Numbered from the stretch's first letter, positions 1 to 13,900 are shown. The stretch: 64,000 nt of DNA from Datisca glomerata (GCA_003255025.1 QANY01005060.1:1109390-1173389); one strand, 5' to 3'. Numbers and translations: made by a program. Notes: generated from the letters alone by a model not told the origin.

Positions 1-2589
1 ATGTGGTTTGCTTTGCACCATAAAAATATAAAAGCAAGCCCATATGTTCCCTCCTCAAACTCAGAGCACTTTACAAACCCACAATTACAAATCTACCTTA
101 GGAAAGAGAACTTTCTATTCCCCTGTTAGTGGTATAATACTCTACATTATTCCTATTCCCACCACTAGACAAACATAAAAAACATATAAATAAGAAAGAA
201 GAGTTGTGAGTAGTGAGTAGTGAGTGGGGGGTTTTGCAATTTGCATTATGCACTTTCATTTTCGGTTTTTCCTATGCATTTGTTGTGTAGTAAATATGGC
301 TTAGGGAATTGCAAAAGGGGACAGTATATGCACCAACGCTCCCATCTTTTTCCTTACAGCTGCAAACCCAATCATATGTGTTGGCTGCCCATCGCTCCAT
401 TAATCGACAAAACTAAACGTCCCTCTTTATTGTGCTCGCCTTTCCATCTATGCCCCTAAAAGGAGGAACGAGGCAGAGGCAGAGCCTCTCTCTTCTTCCT
501 GTTGTGATATCCCCTTTTCTCTTTTCTTTTTTTTTTTTTTTAAAAAATAAATCATGATATTTTTTAGAGGAGTAATTCTAAAACAAATAAATTATTGACT
601 TAATTTTAATTTATTAAATAATATATCATTCATTTATAAATTGATAAAGTTAGTAGTATCAATAATTGATTTCTCAAATTAAATTATCTATGTAGTCAAT
701 CACATTTAATTGGTTCTTTTATATGTGTGAGATATAGTTTATTCTCATATTTATATTGTATCTCATTAGAGGAGTAAGGTTGTAAACCTTCATAACTCAT
801 ATTTTCTTCGTGAATCATATGATAACAAGATTTAATTCTTACAATGGGGCTGGACCACATTATCATCTTTTCTCTGATGCGGAACAATTAGCATTGGAGC
901 AGCTTGAAAACAAACAAAGTAAGGAGGGTTCATAGAAACGAGCAGAATTTTTCACTCGAATATTGGATTTAGGTGCGGCCAGACTTTTCAGAAGCATTTT
1001 TGCATTTTCTACTATTTATCGGAGCAGTGCTTTGTTATTCCTTTGTTTAGGGGTTCATTTTTATGTTTTCATAATTTTAGAGGCATTGTCATGATTTCTT
1101 AAAATTTAGTTGTTAGAGTTTGTTTCATTTGCTATTAGAAGGAACTTTGTTATTGTATTTTCAGCAGTTTTTTTATAAAAAAATTTAGTTTATTTTCTTT
1201 GATGGATTCCGGTGAGTTATCGTCCATTTAAGCGTCATTCGAACAAACACTCTTTCGTGTACTTACAAACAAGATCATTTATTTCTAATCTCCTTGCCAA
1301 CTCATTTTGGAGAAAGATTAATCAGACTCTGATTCCATCTGAGGCCACCATCGCAGATCATGTCTGAGCAAGATTCCGATTTCAAAATCGGAATTCCTCC
1401 AAATTTGGACAGTTTTGAACTCTGTCCTCTCATACTCTTACAGAATCACCTTACCAATAATGTTCTCATGTGATTAATGTTACTTATACTCCATCCCATC
1501 ACATATTAATATAATAACAAATTTCAAATTTGTCACTGCTCATTCACAGCCTTGATAAAAGACGGTGCATGATGGGTGGACCAACATAAAGGAGTGGGAC
1601 AATGGAATGAATCATAATACATAAATGATACCAGTAACGTCAACCAGTCAATCAATCGTGTAATATCAAAATTAGTTGTTTGAATTCTTAGCAATCAATG
1701 GACATCAAAATTTAGTTGCTTATTTGCTTTAGTCACATACTTAACCGACAAAAAAAAGTATGGAAAAAACCCACCCAATAATTAGGTTCATGTCAAGGCA
1801 TCTCAGATTTAATACCTGTTATATTTACTCCAAAGTCAGAAAAAAGAAGTATGGAAAACCCTATAGATAGGTTGATGTCAAGTCATTTCATATTCATAAT
1901 TATTACTCATATTTAATTCAAGTCACGTAGCTCGATCAAAGTCATTCAACCTATATTCATTATGAAGTTCAAGACTTATTCGTAAAGGATTAACTTACCT
2001 ACGACGACTTGTTTACAGAAAATGCTCGTTCTAAATTAATAAATTTCACTAGTTAAGCAAGCACTACATTTATTACGTTATTCTTTTTCTTCGTCTGACT
2101 CTCATAAATCATTAACTTAGACATTAGAGAGATTTCGAAGAAACCACCCTGAAGCTATCGTTGGAGTCTTTCTTTGAAAGTATCTAAGACGATTGATCAA
2201 CAGGCTTCTCACTATTTATTTTTCTTTGAATTTAGAAATGAGCTCTCAAATTACGTACACCAATTACAGCTTAAATTGAGATTGGTTCAATCTTAGTCAT
2301 CAAGTTTAGATCGCTGCTCAGAAAAACTTAAAAATTAAGAAAAATCACATTTAATTTTTTTAAATAAATTTCTTATCGAGTTAACATGAGCTATTAAAAT
2401 CTGTGTCAAAAAATGAGTTAAACCTAAACTCCCAATGGAGGGTGGTCCAAATACATCAAAATTAATCCTAACCAAGAGCGCCTTTTATCATCATGATCCT
2501 CCAAAGGTCCCACTTAAAATGGGTCCCAGTTGTATCGCGTCCAGTTATTGTAGAGTAGCCAGTCCATGTCATCTCTTCTCTCTCACACA
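1..2589. other. Intergenic, no gene recognised
   Basis: The open frames here are short and have low-complexity or unrecognised products. The sequence is AT-rich with a poly-T run near 527-541. I see no exon chain, tRNA or transposon end. The right part should hold distal promoter sequence for the RopGEF gene. Confidence 0.6.
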
Positions 2590-3756
2590 CACTAATTTCT
2601 ATATAAACTTACTCTCTTCCGCCATGGTCAAATCTCTCTCACTCTCTCTGGTCTCTCTCAGACTGAAATCAAATTAAGAATCACAGTTGAACATTTTGTT
2701 TTGTTGCATTACATTTACTTTTCTATAAATTTGTATTTTACAATGGCTAGAAGAAATCGACCATGTTCGGAGCATTACGGAGCTTAGAGATTGATTTTGT
2801 AGAGATTAGGGAATTAACTCCGAACTACAGGTGGAAGAAACGCTCTGCTTTTGATATTGTATGAGGTATGTCTGTATTTCCAATTGATTTCATGAATGTT
2901 TCTTCAATTACCGTTAGTTCGTCACGTCCGTGTTAACTTCGACCATGTTTTTAAACTCTGAAATTGACATTAGCATCTGTGCGTGTGTGCGTGTGTGTGT
3001 TCAAATATTTTATGCGAGGGAGGATTATACCTTCATATTCCCATCCTAGCTTTTGAGAAAGGAGGAAGTAGAAAGAAGGATCTCCAATGGAAGCTTTTTC
3101 ATTAGGATTTCGATTAATTTTGTAAAGTTACTGATTAAACTTAAAATAATCAAATGCTATGAAAAAGGCGGAATCGAATCAAACTGTTAAAATCTTTTTA
3201 GAATGATAATCTTTTTCTTTGGGGAAAAGTTGACTGCCAAAGCAGAAAGCTAAACATCATCTCATCTTTTTCCCTTTGGACGATTACCTTATTACTTTAA
3301 ATTTTAGAACATCCAAAACATCTTTATTGTAAATATCTTTGCCTTCTATTTTTGCTTTCTCTTACCTACTTCTTCTCATGATCATGTATGTAGAACCTTT
3401 TGCCCCTCGACACGCCACTTGAAATAAATCCTATTTTCTTTTCTACTCAACCCTATTTGATTTTATCTACCTCTTGTTTAACACCCAAGTGTATATGGGT
3501 TCTTTGTTAAGATTCACTAATTTCTTCAATATGATTACCAATGCCCAAAGCAATGTGGCTTAAACAAAGTTTAGAATTATGATACTGTAGTTCGCATCTG
3601 GTGTGCTTTAAGTATGATTACTTGAGATTAATCGGGTTTCAATATATGCACTATGCAGGTCGTGATGTTGGGCTTGCAATTGAGCTGCTCATTCATCTTA
3701 GGTCGCTGTAATTGATAATTACGAAGTATCAAATAGCTTATAACTAGATTGAAACG
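2590..3756 (+). promoter_or_regulatory. Promoter and 5' UTR of the RopGEF gene
   Basis: A TATA box (TATATAAA) lies at 2600-2607, followed by CT-rich sequence at about 2630-2660, as expected just downstream of a plant transcription start. A good donor (GAG|GTATGT) at 2865/2866 and an acceptor (CTATGCAG) ending at 3658 suggest a 5' UTR intron of about 0.8 kb. The start codon then lies about 100 bases into the second exon. The TATA box and splice signals are seen; the transcript structure is inferred. Another possible donor is at 2831. Confidence 0.5.
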
Positions 3757-6700
3757 ATGTTGGTGCGGAGAAGATTAGCTTGCTGTACTCGGGACAGGGA
3801 AATTAGCCTCGACTTCGATGAGCAAGACAGTGAGTTATTATTTTCTCCTAATTCATTATCTTAATAGGTAGTTAGATTATCTAATTTTTTAATCAGTTGG
3901 TTAGATATTTAATATCTATTGTGGATATAAAAAATAATCCTCACTATACTTGTTCGTGATACTTAAAAGAATTCCTTGATTGATGCTCATTAGTCCACGG
4001 AGGAAGAACGAAATTTGCTCGCTAATTAGTTTTAAAATGTTGGGGTTGTAATTGATTAAACACTCATTTTGGCCGTCCTATTCTTCTGCAATATAGACAT
4101 AGTATACCCACCACATGCTGCGAACTAACGNNNNNNNGGGGGGGGGGGGGGGTAAGGAAGACGAAAAAGCTATTTTGTTTTGTTTTTGGTAGCAATAATG
4201 GAGCTGTTGAACTATAGCCTGCAGCTTATAGGTTAGTTAGCTAAAGAAATTGCATTAATGGTGACCTAGGGCTTGAATTTTGGGAATGGAGTGGGGTCCG
4301 TTACGTGGAGACCAAGTCGGGATGTGTAGAAGGTCCCACCTAGTTTCCTTTCTTTTTAGGCCACTGGCCCATCCAGATCTCATTTATCTCTACGCGTCCC
4401 ATTTATATTTCTGAATAATTTTTGCGGTACCTTGCAGCTGCATGTTATTAAGCTCCTAATGTAGATAACCAAGCCACATTATTAATTAGGATAAATTACA
4501 CGAACATTCTTTATATTTTGTTTTAATTATCAGAACATTTCTTTTAATTTTAAAATTTACACGACAGCTCTTAGTTTCATTTTTGTAAATGCACGGGTCT
4601 ATGGTACAAATTTACTTCCAAGATGCTCCCACCTGCAATTTTTGGTATTAAATTCATACTAATTGGTTATTTTGTTTATGGTATCCTAATTTTATTTGAA
4701 ATTATAACTTGCGTATGTCAATGTTTGACTGCGTGTCTAAAAAATCTTATTTTCACTTTAACTTTTGGGTGAAATTTGAAATGCATTAGATATGAATTCG
4801 AGAGTTTTGTGTAGTTATTGAATTTAAAAGAGGTGTTCATGTAATTAAGAAAAAATAAGAGACAGATTGGTATAACTGATCCCACTAATCATTTCCCACT
4901 GGTATTTTAAATTAATTTATAGGGTATTATACCTTGAAAAAAAATCTATTGGGTATATCATAAGTTTGTCCATTGAGATCTCTCTTGTGAATGGAATTTT
5001 GGAAGTATTAACTAATTAAGATCTGTATATGAAAATGTGAAACATACGCTCATAAGTGACCGACGGTTTGCATATAATGACAGTTTAAAAAATAAACTAA
5101 ACAAATCAAATGAATAAGTGTAGGCAGATTTATTTGCAATGATCTCGGTTTCTTTGTACGTGCAAGCAACGTGGGAGTGTCCCACAATTTCAACTTTCTG
5201 CCTTTGTTTTTTGACTTTATAGCAATTGCAGGAATCTTTGGCTTTTTGTGTAGCGATATCACAAATTAAAAATAAACAACAGATTGAGATAAAAAATGGT
5301 TTGTGCCTTGTGGGACAGAGTCTGTGGAAATCGCATGGCCTTCAGCCCATCACCTATTATAAATTCCAATTGGTGGGTCCCAATTCGTTAGATGTGATAT
5401 TACGTGAATTAACTTCTATGCACTGCTAGTTACTGAGGGAGACAATGAAGTAACTGAGTGTGCACTAAAAAGTCATAGAATTGAATTCTGGCATTTGAAT
5501 TTCTTCATTTGGATTAGCGCCACTTTTGAGGATTCCCTTTGGTCCGTTGCAACTATTTCTTTATGATTCTGTTCTGCTTTGAACAGAGTGCCTCCTACTT
5601 TCAGTTCAGTTAATAAATTTTGAGGAGAATGCTGCAACGCTCTACTCTCTCTTTTTTAAGCTATTAAGTGGGATCTTGATCTGCAACATTTGTCTTGGCG
5701 GAAAGCCAAATGTTTAAACATGTTATTTTAAGGGAATATGAGGAGGAGTATCCTTCTCAGCGTAGCATACTGTTTAAATTATCAAATGGTTAATTTCTTA
5801 TTGCATGCCATTAAATTAAAGTTTAACCCCAATGGAAATAGAATAGAAATTTTGATGCTGGGTCAAAACAGCAAATAGAATAGAATTTGCATGTGCTTGC
5901 ATCTAACACTTTAAGACAAATTTGACTTCCGCATCATCGGCATGTGCAACCTTATAGTTTATTAATATAAAATAGTGCTGACTTTTTTGACACGCCAAGT
6001 CTTTTGTGTTTGGTGTGAACAACTTACCCACCAGACTATACGTGTGAAGTGTGAACCTAAAATAGAGTGAATTAACTTTTGAATTCCTTCATGTTAAGGG
6101 CATGAGAAAATTAAACGATAAAGAAGACGCTCTTGTTTTCCATGGATTGAATCCCCGAACGTTCACTATCAAGTCAAGCCTTTTTTCTTCCATACAGATA
6201 TAGATTCATTTCATTAGAAAATTCCAAATTGGGAGATGGAAAGTGATGGGTGAAGATTTCAACAATTTAACCATATACGATATTGAAGAACTATAGCTGT
6301 AAAAGTTTAAATCTTTGAGCACATAAGGATTAGTCACATTATGAGGCTCATCTCAGAATAAATTCGATATCATTTCGAGGACCAGGGATTTGGAGGCCTT
6401 TCATATTATCATATACTTACTTGAATGCAGTTGTCAACGAGTTTAACAAAGTGAAGTTTATGGATTCATAGTAATACGATCTACATGTAAAGTCTGAAAC
6501 TCAAGGAGTTTTTACGTAACAAATTATCTCCTGTGTCTATGATGGGTAATCATGTATATACACACTCAATTTATACAATTAACTCCAATACTAGTTCTCT
6601 TTTCATGTACTCTTTCAGTATGTTCAATTTGAAAATTTTATAATATAAAATTTCATGTTGGAAACTAACAAATATATCTCCTGATTTGATTGGTTGAGTA

Positions 6701-9267
6701 TTCATTATGTCGCTAGCTGGTCTTACTTTTTAAATCTAACGAATACAAGTTACATATTCTGATGGTTAAGTTACAATGGAATATTTCAGGGATAGTGACA
6801 GTAAATGGCCTTGAAAGTTGCATCATCAACAATCAGACATATGAAAATGAAAGCAGAACAAGCAGAGGGGATGAATGTGCAACTGACTCCATGGAGGATT
6901 ATGATTCCAGCTGTTCTTCTAGCAAAGATGCTTTTGGTTCCTTCTCATTTAAATGGTTGGCAAGCAAGCGGGATGAACAAGCTTTGGATGAATGGGAACC
7001 TTCAGAAAGTCCTCAGCATTTTTATGTCAAAGATAAACCATCTTATGCTATTCAGCCTTCAGATGTTGAAGCTATGAAAGAAAAGTATGCAACGCTATTG
7101 CTAGGTGAAGATATTACAGGTGGCCATAAAGGTCTTAGCACTGCTTTAGCATTGTCTAATGCCATCACGAATCTAGCAGGTTTGCAGACATTCATTTCCT
7201 TGGCATGAAAAAATATACACATTTCTCTTCTTTGTTATCTGGTTTAGTGGTTTTGTTTTCCCATTTGTTACTCGCAGTGCCCGGATATGTAATTATACTT
7301 TCATTTTTCTATACCTCATTATGACTTGTTCATGCCAGGTAATCGACAATTTACGTACTGCAATTAGTTTGGCTTTCTCTTTGCCCAAGTAAATAACTGA
7401 GTAGATTCATTTCTGCTAGAGTATTTTGAGTAATCAAAGGCCTGAAAGAACCTTGCAGTAAGCCGTTAAAATAATTGGAATTCTCTGTAGTTTGGGTGCA
7501 AAATTTTCCACGGCTATATGATCAAGCTTCGTTATTATTCAACATTACTTAGTATCATTTGTATCCTTATATCTTTCATTATGAAGTTGAACTGTCCAAT
7601 AAATGATAGCTTGTTATTTTTTGTCATTTTCAAATTGTTAATTTGCATATGCAGTAACAATTTTTGGAGAGCTTTGGAAATTGGAACCTCTTCCAGAAGA
7701 AAGGAAGAGAAAATGGCAAAGAGAAATGGACTGGTTGCTCTCGCCTACCCACTATATGGTTGAGTTGGTTCCCACTAAGCAAAATGGAGCCGATGGTGGA
7801 ACAATGGAGGTAATTTTTAGCTCGTCTGCGGTTAGAACAATAAACTAAAGGATATCATCTCATAACAAGCTCTGATATAAATCAATGCAGATAATGACAC
7901 CAAAAATCCGTGCAGACATCCACGTGAATCTGCCAGCACTTCAGAAGTTGGACTCTATGCTTATTGTAGGTGTTTTTTTTATCAACCCATCCAAATTATT
8001 AAAAGATCCTGTATTCACTGATCTACAACTATACCTGCTTTATATATGCAGGAGACTTTGGATTCGATGGTGAAAACGGAGTTTTGGTATGCTGAAGGAG
8101 GTAGTCGGGCTGAGGGAAGGAGCAAGAGTGCATGGGAAGGCAAGAAATGGTGGTTTCCCTCTCCCCAAGTCCCAAAGACAGGTCTCTCCGATGTTGGAAG
8201 GAAGAAGTTGCTTAATCACAGCAGAGTAGTCTGCCAGGTCTTCAAAGCTGCCAAATCCATCAATGCAAGTGTTTTGTCTGAGATGCCAGTTCCAACTATT
8301 GTCAGGGAGGCAATTTGTAAGGTAGTTGAGCTGTACCTTTTATTTCTTTCTCGTTATCTTAGTGACAGCCTTAGAAATTCCTGCAAATAATAAATTGAAT
8401 GTTGCAATTTTAGTCTCTTTACATTGTCATCAAACTACGTTCTCTTCTATGTATGTGCAGTCTGGAAAGACAAGCCTGAATGAGGAACTATACAAGATTT
8501 TAACTTCAGAATCAAACCCAATAGACAACATGCTCAATTCTCTCAATCTGAAATCCGAACACAGCGCACTTGATGCCATTAACAGACTTGAAGCTGCTGT
8601 ATTTGCATGGAAAGAGAAGATTGCAGAACAAGTTGGTGGGAAATCTCCAGTTCGACTATCGTGGTCATTTATGAAGGACCCTATCTCTGAGATGGATAAG
8701 ATGGAGCTTCTCTTAGACCGAGCTGAAGCCCTTCAACACCAGCTCAAACTTAGATATCCAAACATTCCTCAAACATTTATCGAAGCTAAGAAAATTCAGT
8801 ATGGGAAGGTGAGTATCTAACATCTCATCAAATACTAACTTGGCAGATTCTCCAATTATTAACCTTGGGTCAAAATTCTGTAGGATGTTGGACACTCAAT
8901 ACTGGAAGCATATTCAAGGGTACTTGGAAACTTGGCTTACAGCATACTGTCAAGAATAGGAGATATATTGCAAGAGGATTCTCTGAGCAATCCAAATTCA
9001 CCTATGACAACACACTGTTTTCCTGGGACGGATTACGCTAATGCCCTTAACACTCCAACCGTCAGTCGACATGCAACTCGTTCGCTAATCAATCAAATGA
9101 ACAAAGCGGAAGGGCACTATTTTGACACTACTTCAGTTAGTAGTTCTGATATGGAGTTAAGTAGTGATGCTAAATCAAGTTCTGTAACAGCAACACCAAG
9201 TTGGAGTAGGTCATGGTGCATTGGAGGTGAGGCTTGTATTAGTGTGTCTCCTAGAAATTCCCCTTGA
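3757..9267 (+). CDS. ROPGEF14: ROP guanine nucleotide exchange factor (PRONE domain), RopGEF14-like
   Basis: Seven coding exons join in frame: 3757-3829, 6790-7179, 7655-7809, 7891-7965, 8052-8321, 8461-8808 and 8884-9267, giving 564 aa. RopGEFs load GTP onto plant ROP/RAC GTPases at the plasma membrane and act in polar growth, often downstream of receptor-like kinases. The PRONE catalytic domain runs from about residue 114 ([17 protein letters not shown]) to about 472. It includes the conserved [11 protein letters not shown] motif, with tryptophans at 264-265. The N-terminal tail ([17 protein letters not shown]) and the C-terminal tail ending in an [10 protein letters not shown] motif resemble Arabidopsis ROPGEF14 as I remember it. 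The C-terminal tail of this family is known to be autoinhibitory. The start codon is the first one in the exon that supplies the conserved N-terminus. Intron 1 is about 2.96 kb and holds an assembly gap and a MITE candidate. The gene converges with the RING ligase. Confidence 0.93.
4131..4152. other. Assembly gap and G homopolymer in RopGEF intron 1
   Basis: Seven N bases (4131-4137) are followed directly by 15 G bases (4138-4152). This is a sequencing or assembly artefact at a hard-to-read homopolymer, so true length and content here are unknown. It lies inside intron 1 and does not affect the coding sequence. Confidence 0.97.
4489..4882. mobile_element. MITE candidate with long imperfect terminal inverted repeats
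   Basis: The left end (4489 to about 4566, starting GGATAAATTACACGAACA) and the reverse complement of the right end (about 4806-4882, starting GGATCAGTTATACCAAT) align along about 77 bases with many mismatches. They share the blocks TTTTAATTA, GAACA and TCTTTTAA in the same order. There is no coding capacity. A long-TIR non-autonomous element, possibly Mutator-like, is the likeliest reading. I could not confirm a target duplication. Confidence 0.45.
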
Positions 9268-10100
9268 TTTAGTAAGTGTGTTGGCAGTGTTCTGTAAATG
9301 AAATATCATTTTTCATATATCTAATACTACCTCCAAACCTGGTTTTGTTGCTTCTTTAACAAAAATGGCAGAAACTCTATAACTTATGATGTCAATTGAC
9401 AAGAAAAGATTATAGTTATAATATCTAAATAGTTTCCAACTTTCTTGTAGTTGCAGTAGTGTATCCAGAAGTTCGACGTTCGTTATCACAATCCAAATAT
9501 GTTCATCGTGTTCTTTGATACTCATTTGAATGACAACGGATTTGATGATGGGTACCTTTAAACCAAAATGTCAAATTGCTCTAAGTGAAGATCACAAAGT
9601 AATTTAAGTCCCATTTTTAATCACCTGCATATCACGTGATCATACCATTAACTTATATGGCTGGGTCAAGTCTATGGCTGACGTGACACTTAAAATCAGC
9701 ACGATGGGGGCGGTGTACAAGCAGAACAAAAGGGAAATATGGCAAAAATTTCCTGCCAGAAAACAACGTTAAAAACATGGATTTAGCAAGTGATGATAGA
9801 GACAGTAAGCCTTTCACTTAAATGTGTCCAAAACATTCGCCGGGCGGTCTAGAGAAATTAGAATACAACATCGATTTCCCTCTCCTCGGTTCTGGTCGCA
9901 TTGTCATATGACTCATGCTCTTCATCCCATTTCTACCATGGTTCAATGTATTAATGTGCGCTCAAAGGAGTGGATGACAGGGAAGCAGAATGACAATTAT
10001 AGAAGAATTATGACTGCACTTGTGTATTAGGTGCAAAATCATCTCTATAAAGAACTTCCAGCGTAACCACTAACTGCGGAAGGAGACTGAAACTGGTAAT
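9268..10100. other. Space between two convergent genes
   Basis: This stretch must contain the 3' UTRs of the RopGEF gene (plus strand) and the RING ligase gene (minus strand), which end 833 bases apart. No further coding exon is recognisable. No clean polyadenylation signal could be assigned to either gene. Confidence 0.6.
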
Positions 10101-13100
10101 TTAATTCTCAGCAATCAATGCATTAGACCTGCAGATATCCCCCCGACAAAGTGGACACACCCTGCATAACATAATCGAGTCAGCCAAATTGGCTCAACGT
10201 GCTAAGTGGTACGTGGGCACGCGTAATCACATAACATCAGATCTGTAAGAAAGAAAGTTCCTCTGATATACAATCTATCTTGTTAAAATTTTAATGTCAT
10301 AGGTTTTTAATTTCTGAAAGAGTCCACAGGCTAAGTAATTATTTTCGCAACTACAACAGTCACGCATGAAACTTATTCATCATATTTCTACCGTCACCAT
10401 GACCACCTACAAAACAAATTGTTTCGAGTTTCATGGTTAAGTGTATTAACTATGCAGTAATAAAATAGGATCTCAGACAAGATGTTATAGAATCAAAGAC
10501 AATTATGAAGACCCATTCATAATTCATGTAAGACTAGTTAATTCCCATGGATATGAAGAAATAGCATATTAATATGATACCTGTGAATCTCCTTCAGCCA
10601 TTTGTCTACACACGCTCTATGAAATTCATGATGACAAGGAAGTGTTCTCACGCTGTCTCCTTCCTCGTATTCCACAAGGCATATGTAACATCTGCAAAAT
10701 TTGAAGATGGAACACATTCTACGTTTTTATCCTCTATAGGAGTTTTAAGAAACAAAATGCAGTCATCAATTGTAGTTTGCTTAATTTGGACTGGAGAACC
10801 AAAGGTCGTATGATAGGCTCATAAATACAGAGATTTGAGTAGAGCACGGAAATGGTACTTAATGTAACAGCAAAAGCTTGGCAAGAGCAAAATTCAAAAA
10901 CTTCTTATGTTGCATATATATAAGATCAACTCGTCCCAAAGAGAAAAAATGTAAACTGGATGGTCCGGCATTAATAAGATAAATGCTTACAGTGTAACTT
11001 CATCATTTTGATGTTTCTGCAACTTAGAGAATAGTTTGACAGGCAAAGACTCCACGACTTCATTGGGAGCAGGAACAGATCCATTTGAAGACACAGAAGG
11101 TCGAGAAGATAGTACCACAGATTGCTGGTGAATTTCATCCAGAACCTAATTATAATAAGAATAAATTATTCAACTTGTATAATAGACAAACACAAAGAAG
11201 TTTATTGAAAAGGTAATTTATGTGATGATGTTACCTCAAATAAAGCTTCAGCTAACATTACAATTCTTGATATGCTGGCCCTAGTATTCGTGTTGTCATT
11301 TATATTGGCATTTCTCTCATGTCCGGATAAGTTCTCAAAACGGCTTCCCAACCGCTGAAGAGCACGAACCTGCACAATTTTAAATGTTCATCAACAACAT
11401 AGAGAAGAGAAGACACTTTTTTTATAAGAGAAGACACTTTTCAAGAGTACACTTCTACAGGGAGACACTGAGAGTAAAGATTAACCACCAGGGTCAACGT
11501 AGCTTAGTCATGCTCTAGGAGGTTAGCCAAAGCTTGCCTACTACCCTATGGGTTTTACACCTGCTAGTGACTAGTTAACTAAATTTGCACAAAGAAAATC
11601 TTTTGTAGTTTTCTAATTTCTTTTAGACAAAAAAGTGCCCGGCCTGTTATGTTTGTATCCTGTCTTAATTAGCACCAATAGTCACTCCATACAAAAATAC
11701 TCACAAACCTGAGATCGTATTCTTCTTCTCCTCTCAAGGAAATTCGACCTATGCTCAAGAAGGTCATGATATCTAGACTCTCTTGGCCTTGTAGTTTCTG
11801 CCTCGTAATCATGGATGCCGAACAAGGAGGTAGACACACTAGAAGCTGTATATCCTGATGTAGCTGGAGAGGTAACAGTATTATTTTCAGATACATCCCT
11901 CGCCACATCATTCCAAGCCTGCATATCACCGCTCTGACTACCATCTCTATCTTCTCTATCTTGTTGTACAGGACAGAATGTCAAGTCCGAGAGTGATGAT
12001 CTGCGGAGCACTCTATCACGAAGCCTTCCAACACTTAGGGTCCGGCTGAAACGAAAATTCCGTTCATTTGGTTCTCTAGCTCCAATTCGCCTCTCAGATA
12101 GTCTAGTCTCAGTGCCTTCATATTCATTCTGAATTCGCGGAGAGTATAAACTTGTGCCAGTCCCCAGTCTTGTACTATCAAGATCTCTAGCCAAGTCATG
12201 GGTAGAAGAAATTGTTTGATCATATAGTGAGTTTTCAGAAATACCAGATGATTGTTTAAATCTGAAGTCAGCATCTCCATTAGCTAGATGTGGAGAATGC
12301 TGGATAGTACCTTGACGTGTTTCATCTCTGCTATCCGAGCCTCTCGCAAGTCCCGTTTGTAAATGAATATCATCTTCATTGTTCAAAACTGAGAGACTTG
12401 TGGAAGGAACCGGGCAAGACCTTGAGGATCCTAAACTTGTTGCTCTACTCAGCCTGAAGCTTACATTGCCGGGAATGAAACTAAAGCGAGAAAGGAAGTG
12501 AGTGGAAGGATTCAAGGATTGAGTAGAAGAATCCCGGGCAGAGCTACTACCAGTTCTGTGAACAGTACCAGATACACTTGCTTGATCCCATTCGTCAAGC
12601 CCAACACTAGATGATAAGTAAGGAATTCCAACAGATTGTTCATCTTTAACCTTTCTGCAACCCCCAATTTTTATCTGATCTGACAGTGTATCCGTGTGAC
12701 TAGTAGATGTAACATTGGCTTCAATGTGTTTGTTCCGGTTATTACCAACCTGAGCATGATATAGGAACCAAAATTAATTCCTTGGTTAACTTTTGAAATC
12801 TGACCTCATAAGTAAATCAGACAAATCACCAGGATAAAACAGAACTACTGTTAGCATGCCGCATAATAAGATTTTAGGTAAAAGGAAATGCAAGCACTTT
12901 CTTACTTTTGTTAACAACTCCATAAGGCTTTTCTAATTGTTCCGTTTGTCATCTATCTAATAAGGTAACCAAAAGGAAAAAAAAAAAGAATAATGGAAAT
13001 ATTGTTGGCCTCCTTAGAGAAAACCATATCCTGTGTATCTACATCTTATGCCTCCTTTAAAATTATGCTTTGAATAAACCCATCGGGTTGGATATGGACA

Positions 13101-13495
13101 TCAGGAATAACGATGCAATTAAAAAGATGAAAAATGCTTTGATAGACTAAAAAAATTCTCATCTGGAAGTGACTTATTCGTCAAAATAAAAACAAACAAA
13201 CTAAATAAATGGAAATACAAAATCTTTTAGGCCTAAACCATAAGATTAATCGGCCAACTACCAAACTATAAAAACGAAATCTTGTTAAGGTATGGTAAAT
13301 AGGCAGAAATTCGGAAACCAGGAATCAAGAATAATAGCACAATGACAGTAAGGTAACCTGGTCATCATTGTCGCTGTCGCAAGATCCAGAGAGCGTAGAG
13401 AGGCAAGAAGACTGGAAAACCCTGTGGCCAATGGACCGGCCCCTCCGAACCCTCGATGACGCACCGCTCGACCCTTTGCTTCCACTCGATCCCAT
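10101..13495 (-). CDS. RING-H2 E3 ubiquitin ligase, long Ser/Arg-rich plant type
   Basis: Six exons join in frame on the minus strand: 13358-13495, 11709-12749, 11235-11369, 10991-11145, 10581-10691 and 10101-10161, giving 546 aa. The C-terminal RING-H2 finger is complete, with zinc ligands C491, C494, C509, H511, H514, C517, C529 and C532. The conserved core [12 protein letters not shown] and the [16 protein letters not shown] stretch are present. Such fingers recruit an E2 enzyme and transfer ubiquitin to a substrate, here unknown. Residues 1-393 are rich in Ser, Arg and Asp with no known fold and look disordered. The protein starts MGSSGSK, with Gly2 and Ser6, fitting an N-myristoylation signal and hence membrane attachment. 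Plant relatives are often labelled RLIM-like, but the similarity to animal RLIM is only in the finger. The last exons carry the finger across two introns. Confidence 0.92.
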
Positions 13496-13900
13496 CTCAC
13501 CACCACAATACCGCTTCTTACTCCATCATTACAGAATCAAAAAGAAAAGGAATGGGGCTTTGTTCCAGATTTTTCAGATCTAAAAAAGGAAATGGATAAT
13601 ATAGAGAAGCGTAGAAGATGGTGAAAGACAGAGAAGTAGGTTTGAATTTGGGGAAGAGGGGAAATGCAGATTGTGTTAAAAAAGAATAAAATTCTCGTGG
13701 TTAGAGGAGGGAAAGAGACAAAGTAACTTGCAGAGATGTGGAAATGAGACTTTCAATTGAAGCTAACAAAGCGAAGACAACTGTGTCTTGTACATTAGTA
13801 GTAATGTATATAGTAAAGTATAGAGTAGCGTTTCCGAGTGTTGCATTATTCATTACAGATTGTAGGCCCATTCTCTCTCTCTCTCTGCCTCTGTAATCGA
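13496..13900 (-). promoter_or_regulatory. Promoter and 5' UTR region of the RING ligase gene
   Basis: Upstream of the start codon at 13495 on the minus strand there is a TATA-like CTATATACA (forward 13805-13813) about 310 bases away, and a CT/GA dinucleotide tract at about 13871-13886. The purine-rich leader between them fits a 5' UTR. Assignment is by position and motif only. Confidence 0.35.

Noticed and set aside
2435..2677. Plus-strand frame of 80 aa upstream of the RopGEF gene
   Set aside because: It spans the TATA box and CT-rich start region and has no recognisable domain.
11669..12280. Other minus-strand frames overlapping the large RING ligase exon
   Set aside because: They are shifted readings of the exon at 11709-12749, whose own frame connects through splice sites to the RING finger.
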